Positions 16,562-26,692 are shown, numbered from the stretch's first letter. The stretch: DNA of 64,000 nucleotides from Streptomyces sp. NBC_00510 (GCA_036013505.1 CP107851.1:5482001-5546000), one strand, 5' to 3'. The notes: generated by a model from the letters alone, not told the origin. Numbers and translations: made by a program.

Positions 16562-17227
16562 TCAGCCCCGGCCCGCGGCGTCCGCGTCGTGGACGAGGAG
16601 GGCGATCTGGACCCGGTTGTTCAGGCCGAGCTTGCCGAGGATGCGGGAGACGTGGGTCTTCACCGTCGGCACGCTCATGTGGAGCCCGGCCGCGATGTCC
16701 GCGTTGGACCGGCCCTCCCCGATGGCGAGGGCCACCTCGTGCTCCCGCTCGCCCAGCGACGCGAGCCTGCGCCGTGCGGTGGCCCGCGCACCCCTTCCTC
16801 CGGCGCCGGAGTCGGCGACCTGAGCGATCAACTGCCGTGTCACCGCCGGGGACAGCACCGGTTCGCCGGCCGCCACCTTCCGTACCGCCTCGACGATCTC
16901 GCGCGGCGCCGTGTCCTTCAGGACGAAGCCCGCCGCGCCCGCGCGCAGCGCCCGCAGCACGTGCTCGTCGGTGTTGAAGGTGGTCAGCACGATCACCTCG
17001 GGCGCGCCCGGCCGCGCCCGCAGCGCCTCGGTGGCCGCGAGGCCGTCCACGACGGGCATGCGGATGTCCATCAGCACCACGTCGGGGGAGTGCTCCTGGA
17101 CCAGGGCCGCCACCTCGCCGCCGTCCGCCGCCTCGGCGACGACCTCGACGTCCGGCGCCCCGCCCAGCATCATCCGCAGCCCGGCCCGCACCAGCGGGTC
17201 GTCGTCCACCAGCAGCAGCCGCACCAT
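16562..17227 (-). CDS. NarL/LuxR-family response regulator
   Basis: The 221-residue regulator has a receiver domain with the acidic DDD triad (about residues 8-10), phospho-acceptor Asp in LMDIRMP, Lys in LKDTAP, and a C-terminal LuxR-type helix-turn-helix (REHEVALAIGEGRSNADIAAGLHMSVPTVKTHVSRIL). It is transcribed after the histidine kinase gene. The kinase stop overlaps an in-frame GTG at 17233, so the true start may be that GTG, two codons earlier than the ATG used here. Its targets are unknown. Confidence 0.92.
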   Translation of the reverse strand: MVRLLLVDDDPLVRAGLRMMLGGAPDVEVVAEAADGGEVAALVQEHSPDVVLMDIRMPVVDGLAATEALRARPGAPEVIVLTTFNTDEHVLRALRAGAAGFVLKDTAPREIVEAVRKVAAGEPVLSPAVTRQLIAQVADSGAGGRGARATARRRLASLGEREHEVALAIGEGRSNADIAAGLHMSVPTVKTHVSRILGKLGLNNRVQIALLVHDADAAGRG

Positions 17228-17229
17228 CG

Positions 17230-18327
17230 TCACGCCGCCCACGGTAGCCAGGCGCGCAGCCGGAAGTCCCCGCCGGCCCGGCCGTGCTCCAGGTCGCCCC
17301 CGGCGAGCGAGGCCCGCTCCGTCAGCCCGATCAGCCCCTGCCCGGCGCCGGGGATGGCCGGCACCACGGCCGCCGCGGCCGGCACCGGGTTGCTGACCTC
17401 GACGGTCAGCCCCCGCGCCGGACCGCCGGCGAGCCGCACGGTCACCTCCGTGCCGGGGGCGTGCTTGCGTGCGTTGGTCAGCGCTTCCTGCACGATCCGG
17501 TACGCCGTGCGCCCCGAGGCGGCGGGCGCCGCCGACACCGCGTCGTCGTCCGCCTCCAGCACGATCCGCATCCCGGCGTCCCGGGACTCCTCGACCAGCC
17601 GCGGCAGGTCCGCCAGCGTGGGCTGCGGCCGTCCGCCCGCGCCGTCCGCCGTACCGGAACCGTCCGGCTCGCGCAGGACGCCGATGATGCCGCGCAGGTC
17701 GTCCAGCGCCTGGTGCGCGCTCTCCCGGATCACCCCGGCGGCCCGCTCGATCTCCGCGGGGGACGCCCCCGGGTGGAACTCCAGCGCTCCCGCGTGGACG
17801 CTCAGCAGCGACAGCCGGTGCGCCAGCACGTCGTGCATCTCCCGGGCGATCTCCTCGCGCGCCTGCCGCCGTCCGCGCTCGGCGTACGAGGCCAGCAACT
17901 GGCGCCGGGAGCGCACGTAGAGCCCCCAGCCGATCGAGCCCGCCATGATCACGAAGAAGGTCGTCGCCGAGCCGGTCTCCGGCAGGTCCGGGTCGGGCCC
18001 CCGCGCCATGAAGAGCGGCAGCGGAGCGAACGCCAGGGCCGCCACCCAGGCCGTCGTGCGCAGCGGCCGGTGCGCCGCCACGGTGAAGACCGCCACCGCG
18101 GTCGGGCCGCCGACCAGGTGCGCGAACCACCCGGTCACCAGCAGCACCACCGCCAGCTGCACCGGCCACCGCCGCCGCAGGAAGAGCGCCGCGCACGCGG
18201 CCGCGCTGACCGCCTGCTCGACGGCCCCGACCGGGGCACCCACCCCGTCCACGGACAGCACGGAGAAGGCCGCCGCACCGAGGAAGACCGCGATGTCGGC
18301 GACGATGCCCTTCCGTACGCGTCGCAT
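17230..18327 (-). CDS. Two-component sensor histidine kinase (HisKA_3 type)
   Basis: The 365-residue kinase has several N-terminal transmembrane helices (about residues 8-145). A dimerisation helix carries the phospho-accepting histidine in EIAREMHDVLAHRLSLLSVHAG, and the ATPase domain has the N-box YRIVQEALTNARKHA and a G-box in GQGLIGLTERA. The missing extracellular sensor domain suggests membrane or intramembrane sensing. It is coupled to the response regulator by a GTGA overlap. The ATG at 18327 gives a short basic N-terminus before the first helix. Confidence 0.92.
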   Translation of the reverse strand: MRRVRKGIVADIAVFLGAAAFSVLSVDGVGAPVGAVEQAVSAAACAALFLRRRWPVQLAVVLLVTGWFAHLVGGPTAVAVFTVAAHRPLRTTAWVAALAFAPLPLFMARGPDPDLPETGSATTFFVIMAGSIGWGLYVRSRRQLLASYAERGRRQAREEIAREMHDVLAHRLSLLSVHAGALEFHPGASPAEIERAAGVIRESAHQALDDLRGIIGVLREPDGSGTADGAGGRPQPTLADLPRLVEESRDAGMRIVLEADDDAVSAAPAASGRTAYRIVQEALTNARKHAPGTEVTVRLAGGPARGLTVEVSNPVPAAAAVVPAIPGAGQGLIGLTERASLAGGDLEHGRAGGDFRLRAWLPWAA

Positions 18328-18461
18328 GTTCCCGAATGTACGGTCCCGGGGCGCCGGCACCACCCCCGCGCCCCAAGTCGAGACTTTCGGACGACAGCCC
18401 CCGCGCGATCGGCGACTTTCGCCGACAGCCCGCGCGGGCGCGCGCTCCCTAGCCTCGTGGC

Positions 18462-18674
18462 ATGAAGGGTTTCCTCGGTTTCCTCAGCTTCGTGCTGCTC
18501 TCCCAGGGCATCGGCGGCATCGCCTACGAGCTCACCGGCGGCTGGTTCCGCCTGTGGGCGCTGACCCACCGGATCGGCTTCCTGGACGGTTACGAGATCT
18601 ACGTGTGCGTCCTCCTGCTCGTCCTCGGCGTCGCGGTCCTCTCCGTGGCGGAGTCGGCGGGCAAGCGCTCCTGA
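18462..18674 (+). CDS. Small conserved membrane protein (70 aa), unknown function
   Basis: The product has two hydrophobic stretches: FLGFLSFVLLSQGIGGIAYELTGG near the N-terminus and EIYVCVLLLVLGVAVLSVA near the C-terminus, joined by a loop with Trp and Arg. It is probably a two-helix membrane protein. The ATG lies 134 bases from the divergent kinase start, so the gap holds both promoters. Codon use is typical of the genome. No family name is recognised. Confidence 0.7.
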   Translation: MKGFLGFLSFVLLSQGIGGIAYELTGGWFRLWALTHRIGFLDGYEIYVCVLLLVLGVAVLSVAESAGKRS

Positions 18675-18702
18675 CGCCCGGTCGCGCCCGGTCGCGCACG
18701 GC

Positions 18703-18744
18703 CCGCCCCGGTCCCCCGTTCCTGTGCGACGGGGGCCGGGGCGG
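18703..18744. terminator. Bidirectional terminator hairpin
   Basis: A 16-bp stem with a single T bulge (18703-18719 against 18729-18744) lies between two converging genes. It should terminate both. Confidence 0.7.
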
Positions 18745-18765
18745 TGGCACATGTAGGGGGTCGGG

Positions 18766-19254
18766 TCACCAGTTGTTGTTGTCGCGGACGATCGCTGCGC
18801 ACTCCACGACGGCGCGGGCGGTGGGGCTGAAGTTGGTCGACGGGGTTCCGTTGACCTTTCGGACGGTCACGGACCACCCATTGCCGGACCGCTGGCTCGT
18901 CAGTACGTGCAGGTCGCTGCTGCTGAGGACGAATCCGCCGCCGGTGACCTCGGTGCGCGAGGGGCAGCGTGCCGAGACCGTAACGGTGGACATGTCGGCC
19001 ACGACGGCGGAGACACCCAGGAACTCGGCGGTCCTCAGCCGCCCGAAGTTGTCCCGGTTGCCGCCGCCCTGGACGGGGTTCGAGGCGGCGTCGTCGGCGA
19101 CCGCGGCGGTGCGCGCGGTGGCGGAGGCGTTCGTGGGACCGGCGAATGCGGTGGTCGTGACGACCGCTGCGGCGACCGTCATGGCTCCGGCGACGCCCCA
19201 AAGCACCTTACGACGGGGTCGACCGGACATGGTCTTCTTCGCTCGTATGTTCAT
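18766..19254 (-). CDS. Secreted protein, unknown function
   Basis: The 162-residue product starts MNIRAKKTM and has a long Sec-type signal peptide (basic RPRRKVLW, then a hydrophobic core, then a likely AFA cleavage site near residue 37). The mature part has two cysteines (in SARCPS and ECAAI) that could form a disulfide, and a TVTVSARCPSRTEVTGGGF segment seen in small secreted actinobacterial proteins. The ATG at 19254 is chosen because the signal peptide begins there. Function cannot be assigned. Confidence 0.72.
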   Translation of the reverse strand: MNIRAKKTMSGRPRRKVLWGVAGAMTVAAAVVTTTAFAGPTNASATARTAAVADDAASNPVQGGGNRDNFGRLRTAEFLGVSAVVADMSTVTVSARCPSRTEVTGGGFVLSSSDLHVLTSQRSGNGWSVTVRKVNGTPSTNFSPTARAVVECAAIVRDNNNW

Positions 19255-19428
19255 CTCTCTGCCTTCGAAGATGACGGAAGGAGCTCGCTCCGGGTCGAAG
19301 CGATTGCGCTCATCGTCACCTTGTGCGAGGTGTTCCGCACTTTGGGTGACCAAAGAGGATGAACGGTGCCCGGGGCGCGATCTGACGGAGCGGCGGTACG
19401 ACGCTCGGTCAGCACGCCGGAACGGGCC

Positions 19429-20346
19429 TCAGATGGCGCCGGCGACCGCCCGCGGTTCCACGCGTGGCCGCTGCCGCACGATGCCCGCGCGGACCAGCGA
19501 GGCGCCGCGCGGAGCACCCGACGGGGCGTCGGATGCGGGGGCGTCGGATGCGGGGGCGGCGGTGGCGCAGGGCGGGCAGGGGCCGGTCCGGCCGGGGGGC
19601 AGCGGGTCGCCGCAGCCGGGGCATTCGGGGAGCGGGGCCGCCGGGGCGGCGGGGTCGCGGGCGGGGCGCGGTGCGGGGAGCTTGTCGCGCAGGCGCCGGG
19701 CGATGAAGCCGGCGGGGGAGTGCACGGCGGGCGGCAGTCCGCAGGACAGGGCGGTGCCCAGCTCCAGCTCGCTCGCGCCGTGTGCCAGCCAGCGGGCGGC
19801 GAGCGGGGCCAGCCGGGCCGCCTCGGCGACGCCCAGGGCGAGCCTGGCCTCCCGCCGCCCGAGGCGGTGCAGCGCGGCCGCCGCGCGGGCGACCAGCGGC
19901 GCGTCGGCGGGGGGCCCGGGGTGGGAGGTGTTCTCCTTCTCCCTGTTCTCCCCCTTGGGGGATGCGCCGACGGCCCGTACGGACGGCGCACCGGCGGTCG
20001 GGATGCTGCCACCCGGAGCCGCGAAGGCCGCCTCGATCTCCGCGGGGTCGCGCAGGGGCACGTTGGAGACGAGCACCTGGGTGGTCCAGCGGCCGGTCTC
20101 GCGGCTCTGTGTGCGGCGGGTGTGCACATAGCCCTCGGCCTCCAGCTGCTGCCGGGCCCGGCGCAGGGCGATGCGCCCCTCGGGCATCTTCTCGCCGATG
20201 GACTGCAGGGTCTCCCGGGACCCCTCCGGCAGGGAGAGCGCCCACTGCAACAGCCGTACGGCGGTGCCGTTCAGGCGCGGATGGCGGATGAGGTCGTTCG
20301 GCGTCTGGGAGAAGAAACGGGTCGGCGGGATAGCATGGCGGATCAT
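19429..20346 (-). CDS. Helix-turn-helix protein with C-terminal zinc-ribbon-like segment
   Basis: The first 90 residues form a winged-helix-like domain (HPRLNGTAVRLLQWALSLPEGSRETLQSIGEKM, then ARQQLEAEGYVHTRR), resembling streptomycete helix-turn-helix proteins related to replication initiators. The middle is alanine-rich and helical. Near the C-terminus, CPGCGDPLPPGRTGPCPPC has two CxxC pairs that could bind zinc, followed by a short ASDAP tandem repeat. DNA binding is likely; the target is unknown. The length of 305 residues starts at ATG 20346. Confidence 0.75.
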   Translation of the reverse strand: MIRHAIPPTRFFSQTPNDLIRHPRLNGTAVRLLQWALSLPEGSRETLQSIGEKMPEGRIALRRARQQLEAEGYVHTRRTQSRETGRWTTQVLVSNVPLRDPAEIEAAFAAPGGSIPTAGAPSVRAVGASPKGENREKENTSHPGPPADAPLVARAAAALHRLGRREARLALGVAEAARLAPLAARWLAHGASELELGTALSCGLPPAVHSPAGFIARRLRDKLPAPRPARDPAAPAAPLPECPGCGDPLPPGRTGPCPPCATAAPASDAPASDAPSGAPRGASLVRAGIVRQRPRVEPRAVAGAI

Positions 20347-20454
20347 TTGCGGGGCTCCTCGACGGATCAGGCCTCGTAGGTGTAGGCCCCCGGCCGGTGT
20401 TGGCGCACCACTGGGGGCCGCTTCATGCGCTGGGCACGAAGGGTGATCGGCCGA

Positions 20455-20655
20455 TTACTCTACCGGTGTCCCGGTGCTGTCGGCGACGAAGGCGACGAAC
20501 GCCGTCCACGCTTCGCCGGTGAAGGCCAGCGCGGGCCCGGCGGGGTCCTTGGAGTCCCGCACGTGTACGGCGCCCGGGGCATGGGCCACCTCGACGCACT
20601 GGCCGCCCTCGCTGCCGCTGTAACTGCTCTTGTACCAGGCGAGTTGGGACGTCAT
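20455..20655 (-). CDS. DUF397 family protein
   Basis: The 66-residue protein shows the DUF397 pattern: WYKSSYSGSEGGQCVEVA, VHVRDSKDP and AWTAFVAFV. In Streptomyces these proteins are encoded next to XRE(DUF5753) regulators and are implicated in developmental control, as partners of the BldB/WhiJ-type systems. The ATG at 20655 overlaps the regulator stop (ATGA), so the two are coupled. Confidence 0.9.
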   Translation of the reverse strand: MTSQLAWYKSSYSGSEGGQCVEVAHAPGAVHVRDSKDPAGPALAFTGEAWTAFVAFVADSTGTPVE

Positions 20656-21467
20656 AGCTCCCCCGCAATCTGCTCGATCACTCTGGCGGAGTCCCCCACG
20701 CTGAGGGCCTGTGAGCGGATCATCGCATAGCGCTGGTGGAGTTTGCTGACCTCGTCCCGGCCGTCCACCAGCACGCTGCGGCCCTGGACTTCGAGATAGG
20801 CGAGCAGCCGCAGATCGTGGGTCTCCAGCAGCGACATGGGGCCGTCGAAGCCCGCGTGGGCCTCGTGCGAGAGCGGCATCACCTGGACCGTCACATGACG
20901 CAGCGCCGCGGCCTCCACCAGCCGCTCCAACTGGCGCCGGTGCACCGCCCGTCCGCCGACCGGGCGGCGCAGCACCCACTCCTCGATGACGAAGGCGAGC
21001 TGCGGCGCCGGGGCGCGGGTCAGCAGTGCCTGCCGGGCCAGCCGGGCCCGCACCCGGCGCTCGACCTCCTCCGTCTCCAGCGTCGGGCAGTAGGCGCCGA
21101 GCACGACGCGGGCGTACTCCTCGGTCTGCAGCAGGCCGTTGATGACCTGCGTGTCGTAGGTGTAGAGGCTCACCACCGCCCGCTCCAGCTCCGCGTACTC
21201 CTCGAACCAGGAGGGGAACTCAGCCCGTTCGAGATGGCGCGCCGCGGACCGCAGCACCCCGCCGCCGTCGCCCAGCAGGGTTCCCGCCCTCTCCACGAAC
21301 GCCGGAGGCGGCATCCGCTCGCCGCGCTCGATCTTGACCACCAGCGACTTCGAATAGCCGACGTGCGCGGCCAGTTCGTCGGTCGACACCCCACGCGCCT
21401 CCCGCAGGGACCGCGCCACGGAACCGAACATCCGCATGCTGGCCGAGCCCTCGCCCTTCGCGGACAC
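20652..21467 (-). CDS. XRE-family regulator with DUF5753 domain (WhiJ-like)
   Basis: The 271-residue protein has an N-terminal helix-turn-helix (SVARSLREARGVSTDELAAHVGYSKSLVVKIERGERMP). The long DUF5753 domain follows (FEEYAELERAVVSLYTYDTQVINGLLQTEEYARV and VTVQVMPL). The family regulates development and antibiotics in Streptomyces; a small-molecule ligand for DUF5753 is suspected. The GTG at 21467 has GGGAGGTGG a few bases upstream. It is coupled to the DUF397 gene and divergent from an anti-sigma-like ATPase, the usual trio. Confidence 0.9.
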   Translation of the reverse strand: MSAKGEGSASMRMFGSVARSLREARGVSTDELAAHVGYSKSLVVKIERGERMPPPAFVERAGTLLGDGGGVLRSAARHLERAEFPSWFEEYAELERAVVSLYTYDTQVINGLLQTEEYARVVLGAYCPTLETEEVERRVRARLARQALLTRAPAPQLAFVIEEWVLRRPVGGRAVHRRQLERLVEAAALRHVTVQVMPLSHEAHAGFDGPMSLLETHDLRLLAYLEVQGRSVLVDGRDEVSKLHQRYAMIRSQALSVGDSARVIEQIAGEL

Positions 21468-21582
21468 GGGACCACCTCCCCGGTACACACGCCGTACACA
21501 GCCGCGGACCGGTCCCGACACAACTGATCCGGGGTCAGGTCCGCCCTGGTCAGGCTAGCCACGGCACGGAACCGTTGGACCC

Positions 21583-21975
21583 ATGACGCAGGAATCTCCA
21601 CCCGCGGCGGCGATGCGCGTCGTCGCCGAGCCCGCCCGCATCGCCGAGGTCCGCCGGGCCGTACGCGAACAGCTCCGCGCCTGGGGGCGCGAGGACCTGG
21701 CGCCCGCCGCCGCGCTGTGCGTCACGGAGATACTCGCCAACGTGCACCGGCACGCGGGCTCCCCGGAGTGCGAGCTGACCCTGGACGACCTGGCCGCGGA
21801 GGGCGTGCGGGCCACGGTCAGCGACCGCTCCCCCGTCCTGCCGGTCCCGGCCCCCGGGCCGCCGGACTGGGCGGCCGAACGCGGGCGCGGCCTGCACCTG
21901 ATCGCGGCGGCGGCGCACCGGTGGGGCGTATGGCCGACCCCCGACGGCAAGCAGGTGTGGGTGGTGCTGCGGTGA
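21583..21975 (+). CDS. Anti-sigma-factor-like ATP-binding protein (RsbW/SpoIIAB fold)
   Basis: The 130-residue GHKL ATPase has the N-box CVTEILANVHRHAG and a G2-type box in ERGRGLHLIAAAAHRWG. Such small kinases are frequent partners of XRE(DUF5753)/DUF397 gene pairs and may phosphorylate or sequester a regulator. It is divergent from that pair and overlaps the following gene (GTGA at 21972). No cognate sigma factor is nearby. Confidence 0.88.
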   Translation: MTQESPPAAAMRVVAEPARIAEVRRAVREQLRAWGREDLAPAAALCVTEILANVHRHAGSPECELTLDDLAAEGVRATVSDRSPVLPVPAPGPPDWAAERGRGLHLIAAAAHRWGVWPTPDGKQVWVVLR

Positions 21976-22369
21976 GGCCCGCCTCGTGGACCTGGCTGGA
22001 CGACACGGCCTTCGGGCCGGTGGCGTTCCTGCTGCTGGCCCATCCGCACGGGAGCGGGACGGAGGAACTCGCCGTGTTCCTCGGGCTGGCCGAGCCCGGG
22101 CGGCGGCTGCCGGAGCTCGGCGAGCGGATCACCGTCCCCCGTCCCGGGCGGGCGACGGTGCGCGGCGCGGACGGCGGCCCGCTGCTGGAGGTCGCGGCCG
22201 GGGACCGGTGGGCCGCCTTCGTCGCGGGCGGCGGACCGGTCGCGCTCGTCGTGGGGCTGGACCCGCTCGCCCGCCGCGCACCGCTGCCGCAGGTGGAGAC
22301 CTACCTCGCCCTGGGCACGACCGCCGGACGCATCCGGCTGGGGATCAGCCGGCGGGCGCCCTCACCTTC

Positions 22370-22373
<4 letters not shown>
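21972..22373 (+). CDS. Hypothetical protein coupled to the anti-sigma-like ATPase
   Basis: The 133-residue product has no recognised family. It is acidic and hydrophobic-rich with beta-strand-like stretches (FGPVAFLLLAHPHG, VALVVGLDPLA) and no membrane helix or cysteine. The GTG at 21972 overlaps the ATPase stop, so the two are probably co-translated. Its TAG lies within a CTAG tetramer whose other strand is the otsA stop. A role with the XRE/DUF397/ATPase set is an inference from linkage. Confidence 0.7.
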
Positions 22374-23830
<1,457 letters not shown>

Positions 23831-24088
23831 GCGGCCAGCCTAGCCACGCATCCCCGACCGCAAACGTACGAGCTAGCCCAGCCGGGGGTTCCAGCCAGGT
23901 TGTGGGCAGGCGGTCCGCCGCCAGGCGTGGGGGCACCCCCAGCGGAGCTGGGGGAGGGTGGGCACAACCTGGCCACGGCGCCGCACCTGTGCGGTACCGC
24001 GGGTTGCGTCGGCGTGTGCACCCCGGTGGGTGGGGTGCGCCCACCCGTCCCGCCCAGCGGGACGACTGCCCGCTACCGGGCCGGAGGC
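23831..24088. repeat. Palindromic intergenic repeat, copy A
   Basis: The gap between gpgS and otsA contains a palindromic element of about 160 bases. CCAGGTTGTG (23895-23904) pairs with CACAACCTGG (23963-23972). The segment 23,931-24,050, including GGCGCCGCACCTGTGCGG at 23977-23994, recurs in the opposite orientation at about 42,190-42,310. No gene is apparent. Confidence 0.8.
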
Positions 24089-25138
24089 CTACGCCACCGC
24101 GCGGTGGGCGTATTCGGGGACCGTCCGCATCGGGGGGCGCTCTTCCGTCGCGACCTCGTGGACGCGGGGCTCGAAACCGCCGTCCGGGGACCGGTCGAAC
24201 TGTGTGAGGACGGGCCGCACGAGATGGCCCCGGGCCAAGCGGATCTGCGCCGTCCGGTAGATCGCCGCGGCCATGCGGCCCAGCGCCTGGCCGTCCTGGT
24301 GCCGGTGGTGCCGGACCCCCACGTCGACCTGGGCCAGCGCGTCGAGCCCGACCGTGTTGAGCGCGTCCACCAGCAGCCCGAGCTCGACCCCGTACCCGAC
24401 GGGGAACGGCAGCCGCTCCAGCAGCGAGCGGCGCGCCGCGTACTCGCCGCCCAGCGGCTGGACGAACCCCGCCAGCTGCGGCCAGTGCAGGTTGAGCAGC
24501 GGCCGCGCGACCAGCTCCGTCACCCGGCCCCCGCCGGCCGGGACCACCGTGCCGCCGGTCTCCAGGGGCCGGTCGTACATCGCCTTGACCAGCTGCACGT
24601 CCGGGTCCGTGAGCAGCGGCCCGACGATCCCCGACACGAACCGCGCGTCGAACTCGCGCAGGTCGGAGTCGACGAAGCAGACGATCTCCCCGCGCGTCAC
24701 GAGCAGCGAGCGCCACAGGACCTCGCCCTTGCCGGGCAGGGCGGGCAGCCGCGGGAGCACCTCGTCCCGGTGGACGACGACCGCGCCCGCGGCCGCGGCG
24801 ACCTCGGCCGTGCGGTCGGTCGACCCGGAGTCCAGCACGACGAGTTCGTCGACCAGCGGCACCGCCTCGCTCATCAGCTCGCGGCGGATCGTCCCGACGA
24901 TCGCCCCGACCGTGGCCTCCTCGTCGAGGGCGGGCAGCACGACGCTGACCGTGCCGCGCGCGCCCGCGGCGCGCTTGGCGGCGAGCAGTTGCGGCAGCGG
25001 CCTGTGGTCGGCGGTCCAGGACCGCCGTTGCAGCCAGCCGGCCACCTCGTCGAGCACCGGGTTGCTCCGTTTCTGCCCGTCTCGCAGGACGGACGGCCCA
25101 TGACCAGGTTCGAGGTCGTCGGTTACAGTCTTGAACAC
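24089..25138 (-). CDS. gpgS: Glucosyl-3-phosphoglycerate synthase GpgS-like glycosyltransferase
   Basis: The 349-residue GT-A fold enzyme transfers glucose from a nucleotide sugar to 3-phosphoglycerate, making the precursor of glucosylglycerate, a compatible solute. It has VVLPALDEEATVG, DSGSTDRT, the metal-binding DSD in FVDSDLREF, FVQPLGGEYAARR and the family motif VGVRHHRHQD. The start is the GTG at 25138. Lying between otsA and thrC, it fits an osmolyte role with the trehalose genes. Substrate assignment is by family, not proven. Confidence 0.85.
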   Translation of the reverse strand: MFKTVTDDLEPGHGPSVLRDGQKRSNPVLDEVAGWLQRRSWTADHRPLPQLLAAKRAAGARGTVSVVLPALDEEATVGAIVGTIRRELMSEAVPLVDELVVLDSGSTDRTAEVAAAAGAVVVHRDEVLPRLPALPGKGEVLWRSLLVTRGEIVCFVDSDLREFDARFVSGIVGPLLTDPDVQLVKAMYDRPLETGGTVVPAGGGRVTELVARPLLNLHWPQLAGFVQPLGGEYAARRSLLERLPFPVGYGVELGLLVDALNTVGLDALAQVDVGVRHHRHQDGQALGRMAAAIYRTAQIRLARGHLVRPVLTQFDRSPDGGFEPRVHEVATEERPPMRTVPEYAHRAVA

Positions 25139-25216
25139 GAGGCATGACCATCGTATGTCCGCGGTGATCGCGCCCCGTCAGACAAATGCCCGGGCCCTGC
25201 GCCCGGCGCCATACCG

Positions 25217-25340
25217 CTCATCCAGAGGGGCAGAGGGAACGGCCCGTTGAAGCCCCGGCAACCCTCCCGCCGACCGCGAGGTCCAGGTGGGGAAGGTGCC
25301 AATTCCGTCTCGCGGCGAAATGCGCCGTGAGGAAGATGAG
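25217..25340 (+). promoter_or_regulatory. SAM-I (S-box) riboswitch upstream of thrC
   Basis: The closing P1 helix is CTCATC (25217-25222) with GATGAG (25335-25340). The core shows the S-box landmarks AGAGGGGCAGAGGGA, CCGGCAACC and GGTGCCAATTCC (25295-25306) in the right order and spacing. It senses S-adenosylmethionine. The P1 strand abuts the GGAGAAAGGG ribosome site, so SAM binding could hinder translation of thrC. No terminator T-run follows, which favours control of translation. Confidence 0.85.
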
Positions 25341-25360
25341 GAGAAAGGGCCTCGCCTGAC

Positions 25361-26647
25361 ATGGCTGCGCAGACCGTTGCACCCGCGTCCACCGATTCCG
25401 CCTTCGGCCCCGCGTCCGCGCTCTCCTGCCGCGAGTGCGGTGAGCGCTTCCCGCTGGAACCCATCTTCGCCTGCGAGGTCTGTTTCGGGCCGCTCGAAGT
25501 GGCGTACGACCTCCCGGGCGGCGACCCCGAGACCCTCCGCAAGCGGATCGAGTCCGGGCCGGACAACATCTGGCGCTACGCGCCGCTGCTGCCCGTCCCC
25601 GCGGACGTGGCCTCCAAGCCCAACCTCAACCCGGGCTTCACCAAGCTGGTCAAGGCCGACAACCTCGCCCGCGAACTGGGCGTCACCGGCGGCCTGCACA
25701 TCAAGGACGACTCCGGCAACCCGACCCACTCCTTCAAGGACCGGGTCGTCGCCATCGCCCTGGAGGCCGCCCGCACCTTCGGCCTCACCACCCTGTCCTG
25801 CTCCTCCACCGGCAACCTGGCCGGCGCCGTGGGCGCCGCGGCCGCCCGGGCCGGCTTCCGCTCGTGCGTGTTCATCCCGCACGACCTGGAGGAGGGCAAG
25901 GTCGTCATGGCCGCGGTCTACGGCGGCGAGCTGGTCGGCATCGAGGGCACCTACGACGACGTCAACCGCTTCTGCAGCGAGCTGATCGGCGACCCGATCG
26001 GCGAGGGCTGGGGCTTCGTCAACGTCAACCTGCGCCCGTACTACGGCGAGGGCTCCAAGACGCTCGCGTACGAGATCTGCGAGCAGCTGGGCTGGCGCCT
26101 GCCGGACAACATCGTCATCCCGATCGCCTCGGGCTCGCAGCTGACGAAGATCGACAAGGGGCTGCGGGAGCTGATCAAGCTCGGCCTGGTGGAGGAGAAG
26201 CCCTACCGCATCTACGGCGCGCAGGCCGCGGGCTGCTCCCCGGTCTCGACCGCCTTCAAGGCCGGCCACGACGTGGTGCGCCCGCAGAAGCCGAACACGA
26301 TCGCCAAGTCGCTCGCCATCGGCAACCCGGCCGACGGCCCGTACGTGCTGGACATCGCCCGCCGCACGGGCGGCGCCGTCGAGGACGTCACCGACGAGCA
26401 GGTGGTGGACGCCATCAAGCTGCTCGCCCGGACCGAGGGGATCTTCGCCGAGACGGCCGGCGGCGTGACGGTCGGCGTGCTGCGCAAGCTCATCGAGAAC
26501 GGGCAGCTCGACCCGGCCGGTGAGACCGTCGTCCTCAACACCGGCGACGGCCTCAAGACGCTGGACGCCGTCGCCCCGACCTCCCGCCCCACGGCCACCA
26601 TCCGCCCGAGCCTCGACGCGTTCCGCGCCGCCGGCCTGGCCGGCTGA
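25361..26647 (+). CDS. thrC: Threonine synthase ThrC
   Basis: ThrC turns O-phosphohomoserine into threonine using PLP. The 428-residue protein begins with a small zinc-ribbon-like segment (CRECGERFPLEPIFACEVC). The PLP-lysine motif is NPTHSFKDRV (about residues 122-131), and SSTGNLAGAVGAAAARAG binds the phosphate. SAM control is logical because threonine and methionine synthesis compete for phosphohomoserine. The ATG at 25361 follows GGAGAAAGGG. A sulfur-carrier gene follows 45 bases later. Confidence 0.93.
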   Translation: MAAQTVAPASTDSAFGPASALSCRECGERFPLEPIFACEVCFGPLEVAYDLPGGDPETLRKRIESGPDNIWRYAPLLPVPADVASKPNLNPGFTKLVKADNLARELGVTGGLHIKDDSGNPTHSFKDRVVAIALEAARTFGLTTLSCSSTGNLAGAVGAAAARAGFRSCVFIPHDLEEGKVVMAAVYGGELVGIEGTYDDVNRFCSELIGDPIGEGWGFVNVNLRPYYGEGSKTLAYEICEQLGWRLPDNIVIPIASGSQLTKIDKGLRELIKLGLVEEKPYRIYGAQAAGCSPVSTAFKAGHDVVRPQKPNTIAKSLAIGNPADGPYVLDIARRTGGAVEDVTDEQVVDAIKLLARTEGIFAETAGGVTVGVLRKLIENGQLDPAGETVVLNTGDGLKTLDAVAPTSRPTATIRPSLDAFRAAGLAG

Positions 26648-26692
26648 CCCCGACCGCACCGGCCGACCCAGACTGAAGGTGAACCCAGCATC

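Noticed and set aside
25217-25340. SAM-IV rather than SAM-I riboswitch
   Set aside because: The core CCGGCAACC and GGTGCCAATTCC and the P1 arrangement fit the S-box better than the SAM-IV pattern.
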